IMG/VR virus record: IMGVR_UViG_3300000228_000028
Span: 5-28,982 of that record
Reading direction: 5' to 3' (one strand)
Source: a virus
DNA: 28,978 nucleotides
Positions 1 through 7,569 of the stretch are shown here, piece after piece (the stretch's first letter is position 1; the number at the start of each line of letters is the position of its first letter). A model generated the notes under the pieces. That model was given only the letters and a program-made list of their open reading frames with translations. It was not told the origin of the DNA and did no database searches. Position numbers and translations under genes: made by a program.

Positions 1-24
1 AATGTAAAGTAAATGTTGTTGCAC
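1..24 (-). CDS. Possible start of a further gene running off the left edge (partial)
   Basis: Only about eight codons are inside the window. On the minus strand a GTG (24-22) follows an AAAAAGGGG ribosome binding site with a 6-nt spacer, and a CGATTT motif copy lies about 42 bases upstream of it, nearly the same distance as for the capsid gene. The visible codons read MQQHLLYI. The DNA is the same 25-bp repeat that occurs inside the preceding gene (139-163), but read in a different frame, so the coding call is tentative. No function can be assigned. Confidence 0.3.
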
Positions 25-25
25 C
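1..25. repeat. 25-bp direct repeat, copy 1 (partner at 139-163)
   Basis: Positions 1-25 are identical to 139-163. The copy may extend beyond the window edge. The partner lies inside the 3' end of the 101-904 gene, where it encodes GATTFTLH. Confidence 0.8.
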
Positions 26-58
26 TATAACCCCTTTTTACTTATTAAGAATAATAGT

Positions 59-72
59 AATAAATCGTTTTT
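59..72 (-). promoter_or_regulatory. CGATTT motif upstream of the left-edge gene
   Basis: Minus strand reads AAAAACGATTTATT, with the central CG at 67-66, 42 bases before the presumed GTG at 24. One of ten similarly oriented upstream copies in the window. Confidence 0.4.
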
Positions 73-100
73 ATTTTATGTTTTTTAATAAATAAATAAA

Positions 101-904
101 TTACGCAATCAAATTAAATTGACAGAAGCCATAATTAAAATGTAAAGTAAATGTTGTTGCACCGTACATGGATGGGTCAAGTTCAACAAATTGTAATAAA
201 TACCTTTCACCATAATAATTAAAAGAGATACATATAACCTGTGTGGAGGGGCTAGGGTTTGCCATGGTAATATCACTTGTTCTAAGATACGCTTCCTGAG
301 TTTGTGAATCATACTCTATGTTTGGATTACCTTGAAAAGGGATAAAAGAGTATAAACTTGTTGATTGCATTGGAAAAGTAGTCTCACTAATACCTTGAGA
401 CAATGAGTGAAAAGAGGTGTCTAATTGTATCTCATCATACCTCACATTATGAGTTAAAAAAAACTTTATGCCATGTATATTTAAACCACCTCGGTACATA
501 TAAGGTGTTTTAATACTTAAATAATTTACTTTATGCTCCAAATTACCATCTATAAAGTCTAAAGCAATAGGATATGTTTCCATCATTATGATTTTACCAT
601 ACCTTTCACCTACTAAAGACGCATTGTACATCATCATTCCAATTACATTTTCTGCCTTTATTAAAGGAATATTATCAGCAGTAAAGGTAAGTGTATTTCC
701 CACCACTGTAATAACTTTATTTTGTAGGCTAAAACCACCTAAAGGGTAATTAACACTTCCTGAAACTTCTCCTTGACCTGTGTACATAGTAGTTGTTAAG
801 GGGTCAGGCATTGTATGAAAAAATGCTATTCTTATATCATCGTAAAGTAAATTAACTAAACCTCTTAACATATTAAACGAGAGGTCTTTACATAAATATT
901 GCAT
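101..904 (-). CDS. Putative virion protein downstream of the tail-tip gene
   Basis: 267 residues; start chosen because AAAAAAAGGAATAAAA directly precedes the ATG. There is no signal peptide or membrane segment. An N-terminal stretch (about residues 37-115) has the pattern YTGQGEVSGS..YPLGGFSL followed by a beta-rich segment and MMMYNASL. This resembles, from memory, small virion proteins with a GEV...Y..GG..L core that are common in tailed phages and usually left unnamed. The gene is the last complete one of the tail cluster, 55 bases after the TipJ-like gene, so a tail-tip, fibre or decoration role is inferred only from position. Its 3' end carries a 25-bp sequence repeated 138 bp further downstream at the window edge. 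Confidence 0.6.
   Translation of the reverse strand: MQYLCKDLSFNMLRGLVNLLYDDIRIAFFHTMPDPLTTTMYTGQGEVSGSVNYPLGGFSLQNKVITVVGNTLTFTADNIPLIKAENVIGMMMYNASLVGERYGKIIMMETYPIALDFIDGNLEHKVNYLSIKTPYMYRGGLNIHGIKFFLTHNVRYDEIQLDTSFHSLSQGISETTFPMQSTSLYSFIPFQGNPNIEYDSQTQEAYLRTSDITMANPSPSTQVICISFNYYGERYLLQFVELDPSMYGATTFTLHFNYGFCQFNLIA
139..163. repeat. 25-bp direct repeat, copy 2
   Basis: Exact match to positions 1-25, spaced 138 bp, and inside the last 25 codons of the 101-904 gene. On the minus strand the match begins GGTGCAACAACATTT. Confidence 0.8.
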
Positions 905-940
905 TTTTATTCCTTTTTTTATATGTACTTTCTAGTAATC

Positions 941-962
941 TTAAAGCATTATTAAAGCATTA
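941..962. repeat. Short tandem repeat at the 3' end of the TipJ-like gene
   Basis: On the minus strand the unit TAATGCTTTAA occurs twice back to back, starting at the stop codon of the 960-4244 gene and running into the short spacer before the next ribosome binding site. Confidence 0.6.
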
Positions 963-3900
963 CCAAGCTAAAACTTCTACACCAACACTTAGTGAGGTGT
1001 AAGAACCAACTTCAGCTTTTACATAGTAAGTACCTCTTGCTGTAACATCAAAAAATAAGTCAGTAGTCTCACCAATCAGTACTGTGCCTTTATATATTTT
1101 AAACACACCCTCAATTAAATTTTCATCTTCACCAGCTACAATAACATCTATGTTTCTGTATCTAGCACCTTTAGCTCTAACTCTTGATTGCCATTGTAAT
1201 CTAAAACCAACTGCCTGTAAATTATCCACAGGATACGGCGTAGCTAACTCTCTTTTAGTATATAGTGTTTGCTCAGTCATGGTGGGAGAAGTAACATATT
1301 GATTAGTACCTCTATACTTTATAACATGATTTAATTCATCAGTCGGTAGAGGTAAATGAAAATCAAACAAATCTATTTTATGAGATACATCTCCTGTGTA
1401 GAGTAACCATAACTTCTTACCTATTGCTTGATTACTTCTTAAATATGTATCCGCTTCACCTAAATTCATAAATAAAGGATATAAAACAAATCTATTTCCG
1501 TCTAAACCTATACGCATACATATTGAAACAGAAAAGAAAAACCCCTCACAATAGCCTATCATTTTACCTCTCTGAGCTTCCTCAGCTGTAAAAAACATAT
1601 CGGATAAAAGCCCATGAATATCTTTTACAATCATATCAGTATAGAATCCTATTTGGTTTTCATAATTGTCAGACTCTCTCCAATCCTCTACAATAGTTTC
1701 TATTGATGTCATATAAGGTGTATAAGGTAAAGTATCTACTTTAGCTTCATAAACTGTTTCATCAGGTATATAATTTTTATTACTTGTTAAAATCATTATA
1801 TTTGGGTCAATAGTTGTATGCTTAGGTGCTAGAGTGTAAGCAAAATTAGGTTGAGTAAAATACACTATGGTACATTCAGCCTCTGAAAAATAAGGGGCTA
1901 AGTATGATTTAATACAATATGTCCCTACATCTTGTACAAACATCGATAAATCATTAGTAGTATTTATTAATTCATTACCATTTCTGAATACTAAAAAGTG
2001 ACCCTCAACAAGTAATTCATCTGTTCCTGCTACAATAGAATCTATATTTTTGTAAATAGCCCCTCTAGCTCTTACCCTAGGAGTCCAAGATAGAGTATTC
2101 CAGAGTGCTTGAAAACCTTGTGGAGGATAGGGTGTAGCTATTAGAGCATTATCATATTGAACCCCTAAGTTTGTTGTAGCTGAATAATCTCTATCATTAA
2201 AAGCATAAGAGTCAATTTGGTGGTCGGTTGTAGAGTCTTTTAATGGTCTTATAAATTCAGAAAATTCATCATGGTATTGGTCTTCTTGTTTGATAAAAAG
2301 CCATAAATCTAAACCTGTTAAGAAAGTCCCTGGTGATAAATGGGAATCTCCTACATCCATAAAAAAATCACTTAACTTATATTGGCTTCCCCCTAAAGAC
2401 TCACAAATACCCACAGAGAAGAAACTACCATTACAATACCCTAAGACTTTGTTTTCTTGTTTTTCTCTATCACTCAACATAAAAGGAATTAATTGTCCTT
2501 TTTCATCATTAACACTAATAGTAGTAGTGTCATCTATTTGTTTACCATATTTACTACCATAGGTCATATTAACAACCTTAGTATAAATAGATTCAGGGAA
2601 CTCAGTAAAAGAGTAATTGTCTGATTTTAATCTGAATCTTGTATTTAAAGGTCTTTCAGTAGTTTGGTAAGTAACAAAAGGTAATACAGATGGTGTATTA
2701 ACCTCACTCCTAGGTGGTATTGCCCACCCCATCTTAGTAACATCTAAAAAAGGGTCAGGCAATGGTGCAGGTGTGGGTGGTTGAAAAAACAGAGGGATTT
2801 GAGGTTGATTCTCCTCTCTATTATATACATCTTCAACAGCTTCCACCTTAAAGTAATCCGATGTTAACTCATCTCCTGAAATAGAAAATACCCTCATAGT
2901 AACATAATATTCTATTTTTATATCAGGTTTAAGATAAATTAAATCACCTATTTGAATAAAAGTGTGTAATACAGGTATATTAAAAGACGCTTTAAGAGAA
3001 TTCTCTGTTCTTATTTTAAGCTCTCTTTGAATAACTGTATCAAGTGCTTCCTGAGTGTTAATCATTTCTAAGTTTATATTATCTGATTTAGTAAATTTAT
3101 GTAATTTAAACAAATCAGTATTTACATAAGTATAATTTGTTTTTTTAGGTCTTTTATCATCATCTAAACCTGTGTAATCAAACACAAAAGTATTATTTAG
3201 TTTCTGTTTAGACAGACTTGTTATTGTTAATTCTTTTGTATTTAAGACACTAAAAGTATTTGTAAAAGTTTTATCCTTAATTTCCTTTCTAAACAAAATC
3301 ATTGAGTATTTTTCGGTCTGTTTATCGAAATTTACAACACCATACACAATTTTACATATGTTAGCTATCATATCTGCGGCTTTTGTAGGCTCATTAATTA
3401 CAAAAGAGACACCTAATTTTTCGGTGTGTAAGATACTTGCACAGTCTTTAAAGGTCTGTAACTCTACATTCTCCATAGGTATGTTTAATAGGTTTGTTAA
3501 AATATCTAATAAAACATAAGCGGGATTATGTACCTCTATTAGAGTGCCATTCATTGTACCAAAAAATGTTTCTTTAGGGTCTGATACATACACTGACCCA
3601 AACACTTTAATAGCCCCTCTTTTTATTAAGAAATGGTACTGAGGTATGCTCTGAACATTATCCCCAATAAAAGTGTCATTAACCATCGCTATGGTAGATG
3701 TACCTACAAAACTGATAGGCAAGGGTAATACTGAATGAATAACACTTGTGTCATTAAGAGGAGAACCATTAAAAAAATATACTAAACTCATATCGGATTG
3801 TGGTGACCCATGTACTTTAGCTTTTTGACCTGTCTTAATAAGGAAACTACCTGTATTACCATTACCTATTTGAGTTTTTAAGTGATACCATTTATTAGCG

Positions 3901-4244
3901 TCATATTCACTTTGCTGTATTTCTGTTATTTTTGGTGATGTATTATCATAATTAGCTTTCCACCACTCACTAAAACCTGTCCCATTAAGTCCCATAGGGG
4001 GGATAGGGTCATTTGGATAAGGGTCTCTATAAAACCTACAAGTACTCTCCCCTGCATTCCCCATCCATACATAACAGCGTTGATATTTATAGTATCGGTA
4101 TTGTCCTGAAACAGGTGGTGCGGATGTGTATGTGTAGGTGTAAACCTTTTCATCATTTAACCATACATGTAACAATAAATCTGATTGTGTGCATAGTGCA
4201 TAAATAAAGTTTGCTGTGTATCTTACACCTACTGTTTGTGACAT
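960..4244 (-). CDS. TipJ-like tail-tip / host-specificity protein, main (C-terminal) part
   Basis: 1094 residues; ATG preceded by AGAAAGGTTTAAG. The N-terminus (GVRYTANFIYALC, residues 6-18, then HVWLNDEKVY) matches the stretch that in TipJ/GTA gp15-type megatron proteins follows the PxxYG...G motif. That missing motif is encoded by the separate small gene 4468-4701 just upstream, so this looks like one protein split in two. The middle holds baseplate-hub-like sequence (about 150-500) and a proline-rich linker (about 485-510). The C-terminal half is an internal duplication: blocks around 533-830 and 836-1094 share GYC.G.FFSV.IC and RVRA+GA.Y+NID.IVAG.DE offset by about 295-300 residues. Expected role: tail-tip assembly and receptor contact. 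Family call is fairly sure, fine function is inferred. Confidence 0.75.
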   Translation of the reverse strand: MSQTVGVRYTANFIYALCTQSDLLLHVWLNDEKVYTYTYTSAPPVSGQYRYYKYQRCYVWMGNAGESTCRFYRDPYPNDPIPPMGLNGTGFSEWWKANYDNTSPKITEIQQSEYDANKWYHLKTQIGNGNTGSFLIKTGQKAKVHGSPQSDMSLVYFFNGSPLNDTSVIHSVLPLPISFVGTSTIAMVNDTFIGDNVQSIPQYHFLIKRGAIKVFGSVYVSDPKETFFGTMNGTLIEVHNPAYVLLDILTNLLNIPMENVELQTFKDCASILHTEKLGVSFVINEPTKAADMIANICKIVYGVVNFDKQTEKYSMILFRKEIKDKTFTNTFSVLNTKELTITSLSKQKLNNTFVFDYTGLDDDKRPKKTNYTYVNTDLFKLHKFTKSDNINLEMINTQEALDTVIQRELKIRTENSLKASFNIPVLHTFIQIGDLIYLKPDIKIEYYVTMRVFSISGDELTSDYFKVEAVEDVYNREENQPQIPLFFQPPTPAPLPDPFLDVTKMGWAIPPRSEVNTPSVLPFVTYQTTERPLNTRFRLKSDNYSFTEFPESIYTKVVNMTYGSKYGKQIDDTTTISVNDEKGQLIPFMLSDREKQENKVLGYCNGSFFSVGICESLGGSQYKLSDFFMDVGDSHLSPGTFLTGLDLWLFIKQEDQYHDEFSEFIRPLKDSTTDHQIDSYAFNDRDYSATTNLGVQYDNALIATPYPPQGFQALWNTLSWTPRVRARGAIYKNIDSIVAGTDELLVEGHFLVFRNGNELINTTNDLSMFVQDVGTYCIKSYLAPYFSEAECTIVYFTQPNFAYTLAPKHTTIDPNIMILTSNKNYIPDETVYEAKVDTLPYTPYMTSIETIVEDWRESDNYENQIGFYTDMIVKDIHGLLSDMFFTAEEAQRGKMIGYCEGFFFSVSICMRIGLDGNRFVLYPLFMNLGEADTYLRSNQAIGKKLWLLYTGDVSHKIDLFDFHLPLPTDELNHVIKYRGTNQYVTSPTMTEQTLYTKRELATPYPVDNLQAVGFRLQWQSRVRAKGARYRNIDVIVAGEDENLIEGVFKIYKGTVLIGETTDLFFDVTARGTYYVKAEVGSYTSLSVGVEVLAW

Positions 4245-4337
4245 CTTAAACCTTTCTATTTTTTATTGCTTAATAATCATTAAGTGCTTTTTAAATGTTT
4301 ATCCATTTGTTTTTTTTTAATAATTATTTAGTAGATT

Positions 4338-4496
4338 TCACTCCCAAATATTATTTTATGTTAAACTTTTCAAGATAAGAAACTAAAATATTATAAATAA
4401 AATCATTCCTCAATATTAGTTTGTGTTAAACTCTCTGAGATAAGAAACTAAAATATTATAAATAAAATCATTCCTCAATATTAGTTTGTCTTAAAC
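4338..4496. repeat. 65-bp tandem array, three copies, starting at a stop codon
   Basis: Units begin at 4338, 4403 and 4468, a constant 65-bp period. The last 29 bp of the first two units are identical (GATAAGAAACTAAAATATTA...), while their first part differs at several positions. The third, partial copy (4468 to about 4496) is the stop codon and last codons (RQTNIEE) of the 4468-4701 gene and is almost identical to unit two. Each full unit carries TATAAT on the minus strand. The array fills most of the 223-bp gap between the two parts of the split TipJ gene. Confidence 0.85.
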
Positions 4497-4701
4497 CACC
4501 AAAATAAATAGCATTTCCTGCTACCAACACAGTACCATAAATAACAGGTACAACCCTACTTTCTGAATTGTCGGGTGTTTGAAAATCCTCAGTACCTGAG
4601 GGTGTTGCACCATCTATCTCAGGTATCATTGCTAACATGATGACTGAAACAACTATTGATGTTATAATTGCTACTATTATATATATTACCCAATCGGGCA
4701 T
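4468..4701 (-). CDS. N-terminal fragment of a TipJ-like tail-tip protein
   Basis: 77 residues; start supported by AAAGAGGAGTAAAA. Residues 4-25 form a hydrophobic helix (WVIYIIVAIITSIVVSVIML). Residues 50-70 read VVPVIYGTVLVAGNAIYFGGL, the characteristic (I/V)PxxYGxxxVxGxxI motif found near the N-terminus of TipJ/GTA gp15-type tail-tip proteins. In those proteins it is followed directly by a Y.ANF..ALC...I..IW motif, which here opens the next gene (960-4244). The coding frame ends at TGA, with TAA close behind in the same frame, so simple readthrough would not restore the fusion. It could be a naturally separate subunit or a gene broken by the tandem duplication that begins at its stop codon. 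Membrane localisation is possible, but the hydrophobic N-terminus is also usual in full-length relatives. Confidence 0.65.
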   Translation of the reverse strand: MPDWVIYIIVAIITSIVVSVIMLAMIPEIDGATPSGTEDFQTPDNSESRVVPVIYGTVLVAGNAIYFGGLRQTNIEE

Positions 4702-4723
4702 TTTTACTCCTCTTTAATAAAAA

Positions 4724-5479
4724 TCAAAAAAATCTCGCAGGGTTTTTGGCGGGTGTATAGGGAAACCCCCCAAATCTTTTTATATTATTATATGTATTTT
4801 GGCACATTTCTGTAGTTTTATCACAACCAATGTTTAAATCAGATGAAATAACAATAGAAGTAGGTAATATTGTAAATTTAGCTGATAAATGTATATAAGG
4901 TTCTCCTGGTGTTACTATACTTAATGATGTTATATATGCAACTTCATTGTAATTAGTAGTTATCTTTCTACCAACAGAATACCCTGAAGATAACCCAATA
5001 GGTTGTATAGTAAAACCATTATCCCGTAAATACATAGTACCTGAAAAATTTACATCTTCTTGGTTAGGTACACCACACTCTACACTACCAAACATATAAG
5101 GACATATTTTAGAAAAAGTTTTATTTGGGACTTGTGAATCTTGAATCATAAACCTAGATATAAAAGTCATTGTAACAGTTTCAGTAGAATAATCAACAGA
5201 ATAGTCGGATAATACACCTTTATACCCTCCATAATCAAATGTATATGGTTTAACAACAATACTAAATTCATCTACTATAAGACCTGATTTAAAAATAGTA
5301 AAAGGGTATTTATTTACAAAAACTTTTATCTTTACATCCTGCATTATTAATTCTTTTGTTATCTCGGTTCTCTCAATACCTATTGGGACATACACATGAC
5401 CATCTATGGTTTTTCTTTTATTACCTGAAATATAATAATAAGTTAAACCTTTATAGGTTATCTCATAAAGTTCTATCAT
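4724..5479 (-). CDS. Lambda gpL-like / DUF2163-type tail-tip protein with a 4Fe-4S cysteine set
   Basis: 251 residues; AAAAAGGGAAAAG precedes the ATG. Four cysteines (126, 135, 219, 226) have spacings of 9 and 7. These are the same intervals I recall for the four cysteines that hold the 4Fe-4S cluster of lambda minor tail protein L. The C-terminus reads FGGFPYTPAKNP (236-247), the conserved ending of the gpL/BR0599/DUF2163 group. In siphophages and gene transfer agents this protein sits in the tail-tip hub just before the TipJ protein, exactly as here. Function: hub component linking the distal tail to the tip. Family assignment is strong; metal binding is inferred from the residues. Confidence 0.8.
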   Translation of the reverse strand: MIELYEITYKGLTYYYISGNKRKTIDGHVYVPIGIERTEITKELIMQDVKIKVFVNKYPFTIFKSGLIVDEFSIVVKPYTFDYGGYKGVLSDYSVDYSTETVTMTFISRFMIQDSQVPNKTFSKICPYMFGSVECGVPNQEDVNFSGTMYLRDNGFTIQPIGLSSGYSVGRKITTNYNEVAYITSLSIVTPGEPYIHLSAKFTILPTSIVISSDLNIGCDKTTEMCQNTYNNIKRFGGFPYTPAKNPARFF

Positions 5480-5499
5480 TCTTTTCCCTTTTTAATACT

Positions 5500-6189
5500 T
5501 TAAAAATTGTTTATTTCATCTGTAACTAAGCTTATTCCACAAGTAGCTATAAACTTTTGATTTGGGGATACCTGAACACTATCTATGTTTATAGGTATTT
5601 TATGGTATTTTATAGTTATTGCGTCATTATCAAAGTGAACCAAATCATACTGCACTAAACCACATACTTCATTATTAAAATCGTTAACAACTGCTACACT
5701 TAAAACTTTAAAACGAGTATATGTAGTATTATGATTTAGTGTGTTAGGAGTACTCATAAAATCATCAAAAGGTTGTAAGTAAAGTAACATTAAGGTTTGT
5801 CTATGTCTTACATACATAGATGAGTGGTAAAACCCTTTTAGTCTAACAAAGTAAGGAGATTCAAACTCTAAATCATTTTCTTGTAATGTGTGTGTTGGGA
5901 ACAAAAAAGGAACTTCCATTCCTTTTACCTCACTAAAGTAAAAATTCTTAAATCTTTTTACTTCATCAACATTATCAAAAAATACATGGGAACTTAGTTT
6001 CTTTGTATTTAGAGATATCTTAGAAAATTCTTTATGAAATATACCTAAAGTTGTATAATCCCTTTCTATGGAAGTATCTAAACCATTAGTAACATCAAAA
6101 TCAAACACATACACATCACTGTTTAAGGTGTACATATTGTTTATAAATTCTATATCACTTTGTAGTTGTAAATCAAAATTTACTTTCAT
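5500..6189 (-). CDS. Tail-tip protein, unrecognised family
   Basis: 229 residues, no membrane segment, no motif I can name; AAAAGGGATAAA precedes the ATG. It lies between the 385-residue protein and the gpL-like protein. In lambda-type and GTA-type phages that place is taken by a distal tail or hub adaptor (gpM-like or gp12-like). A distal-tail role is therefore likely by position only. The stop codon is 20 bases before the start of the gpL-like gene, so the two are probably co-translated. Confidence 0.55.
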   Translation of the reverse strand: MKVNFDLQLQSDIEFINNMYTLNSDVYVFDFDVTNGLDTSIERDYTTLGIFHKEFSKISLNTKKLSSHVFFDNVDEVKRFKNFYFSEVKGMEVPFLFPTHTLQENDLEFESPYFVRLKGFYHSSMYVRHRQTLMLLYLQPFDDFMSTPNTLNHNTTYTRFKVLSVAVVNDFNNEVCGLVQYDLVHFDNDAITIKYHKIPINIDSVQVSPNQKFIATCGISLVTDEINNF

Positions 6190-6210
6190 TTTATCCCTTT
6201 TATGTAGATA

Positions 6211-6366
6211 TTAAATATTGGTGTCATCGTAATTCGATTAAACCTTAAGTACCTATTGAATATATACGAAGTATAGTTAAATAACAAAGTCATCATACAT
6301 TGACAACTACTGCTTTGGTACTTACTAAAAACAAAGTAAATATTAAATAACAGAGTCATCATAACC
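6211..6366. repeat. 66-bp tandem array, three copies, starting at a stop codon
   Basis: Units start at 6211, 6277 and 6343, a constant 66-bp period. TTAAATAACAGAGTCATCATA at 6343-6363 is the reverse of the stop codon and last codons (GYDDSVI) of the 6343-7500 gene. 6277-6297 repeats it with one mismatch over 21 bp, and 6211 onward is a more diverged third copy (TTAAATATTGGTGTCATCGTA). Further similarity between units two and three includes a GTAC-containing stretch. The array fills the whole gap between the two genes. Confidence 0.75.
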
Positions 6367-7500
6367 ACTTTCACCTAGCTCTATTGAAAAGACACAACTG
6401 TTATGTACTACATCACTTTGACTTGATTTTAATACTCTCAATCTTGCTAGTCTATTAATATTATAGCACTCTCTATTCATGATTCTACCATTTAATTCTA
6501 AAGTAACACTGCTTTGGGTTACTTCTTTAATTTTAAATATATTTCTATTGCCACTTAATGAATCCTCGTAAGGAAAATTGGTGGAATCATCACCATAAGA
6601 ATTGTCAGGCAAATCACCTAGATTATAGAAAGAAATTAAATCATCAATGTTAAAATAAAAGTCATTATTATCTACCATTATTTCCCCTGTGAGCATATTA
6701 GCGGATGAAACTGCTCTTATATCATTCCACAAAGGAAAATACACAAAGTCAGCTTCTTTTAATAGTTGAGTATAATAAGCAACTTCTTCTATTCCAATTG
6801 CTTTTATATTAAAATTAAAACTTGTTTTATTGAACCCTGTATTTTTTCTAAATTGTATCCCAACAGATGTTTCATTAATCATAGTATGTGTTTGTATTGT
6901 CTCATTAAGTTCATTTTCAGGCTCAGTATAGATTAATGGGTTAGTCATTCTTATATTATGCTTTGCTGTAATACTATTAAATTTATCTAAGTCATTTTTA
7001 TAAAACTCTTCAAAACGCATAGATACCCATTTAAAAGTAAGGTTTATAAATTGGTATAAAACTGTGTATGTATTGTTTTCCTTAACTCTACTATCTATAA
7101 CACAAGGTTGTTCAGTAAAAAAAGGAATATCAACAACAAAAAAATCAATAAATAACCTTGTAGTAGAATTGGTTGGTGGTGAGTTATATGTTTGATTAAC
7201 AGGAAACAACATATCAGGTAACCCAGCTGTTGAGCGATAACGAATCCTACAATGCAAGACACAATAGGGTAAGACATTAGAATTAGGTACAGTAACCGAA
7301 ATATATTGAGTAGCCCCTGAAGTATTAATAGATAACTCTACTGAGTAAGTTGGTACGGAGTACAAAGTAAAGTTTGTAGTTCCTTTTGGGTAAACCTTAA
7401 GAACATCTAAACCAACTTCTCTACTTGCTCTTAGAGTATAATATGGTTGTGCCTCGAGTGTTGATAGGACTTGTTGACTTGAAAAATATATATCAGCCAT
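6343..7500 (-). CDS. Putative distal tail protein following the tape measure gene
   Basis: 385 residues, soluble, mostly beta-strand-like. The start is supported by AAAAGGTTTTTC before the ATG and by a CGATTT motif 39 bases further upstream. It is the first gene after the tape measure protein, the normal place for the distal tail protein that joins the tail tube to the tip. I recognise no domain motif. Its last codons are copied twice downstream in a 66-bp array. Together with the next three genes it forms the tail-tip group; those genes lack their own CGATTT motif, so this gene may head that transcription unit. Confidence 0.55.
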   Translation of the reverse strand: MADIYFSSQQVLSTLEAQPYYTLRASREVGLDVLKVYPKGTTNFTLYSVPTYSVELSINTSGATQYISVTVPNSNVLPYCVLHCRIRYRSTAGLPDMLFPVNQTYNSPPTNSTTRLFIDFFVVDIPFFTEQPCVIDSRVKENNTYTVLYQFINLTFKWVSMRFEEFYKNDLDKFNSITAKHNIRMTNPLIYTEPENELNETIQTHTMINETSVGIQFRKNTGFNKTSFNFNIKAIGIEEVAYYTQLLKEADFVYFPLWNDIRAVSSANMLTGEIMVDNNDFYFNIDDLISFYNLGDLPDNSYGDDSTNFPYEDSLSGNRNIFKIKEVTQSSVTLELNGRIMNRECYNINRLARLRVLKSSQSDVVHNSCVFSIELGESGYDDSVI

Positions 7501-7531
7501 GAAAAACCTTTTAGTTAAGTTAAAATACTCT

Positions 7532-7545
7532 TAAAAATCGGGTTT
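7532..7545 (-). promoter_or_regulatory. CGATTT motif upstream of the 385-residue tail protein
   Basis: Minus strand AAACCCGATTTTTAAG; central CG at 7540-7539, 39 bases before the ATG at 7500. Confidence 0.5.
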
Positions 7546-7569
7546 TTCAATTAGCTTTAATACATAGAA

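Noticed and set aside
1-163. Diversity-generating retroelement (template/variable repeat pair)
   Set aside because: The repeat is only 25 bp inside the window and is exact, with no adenine-specific differences, and no reverse transcriptase is visible. It cannot be excluded without the sequence to the left.
109-312. Overlapping 67-residue frame in the 3' part of the left virion gene
   Set aside because: It is in another frame of the same strand, with no ribosome binding site and no recognisable content.
4245-4467. Intron or programmed translational bypass joining the two TipJ parts
   Set aside because: The gap is made of tandem repeats rather than an intron core, is far longer than known bypass gaps, and the second part has its own good ribosome binding site.
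4468-4470. Alternative genetic code (TGA as Trp)
   Set aside because: Trp is encoded by TGG in the TipJ-like gene, and TGA closes genes at sensible places; reading through it here meets TAA within a few codons.
6186-6374. 62-residue gene between the two tail-tip genes
   Set aside because: It is the 66-bp tandem array read in an open frame that overlaps both neighbours (66 is divisible by three, so the frame stays open), and it has repeated MMTLLFN segments.
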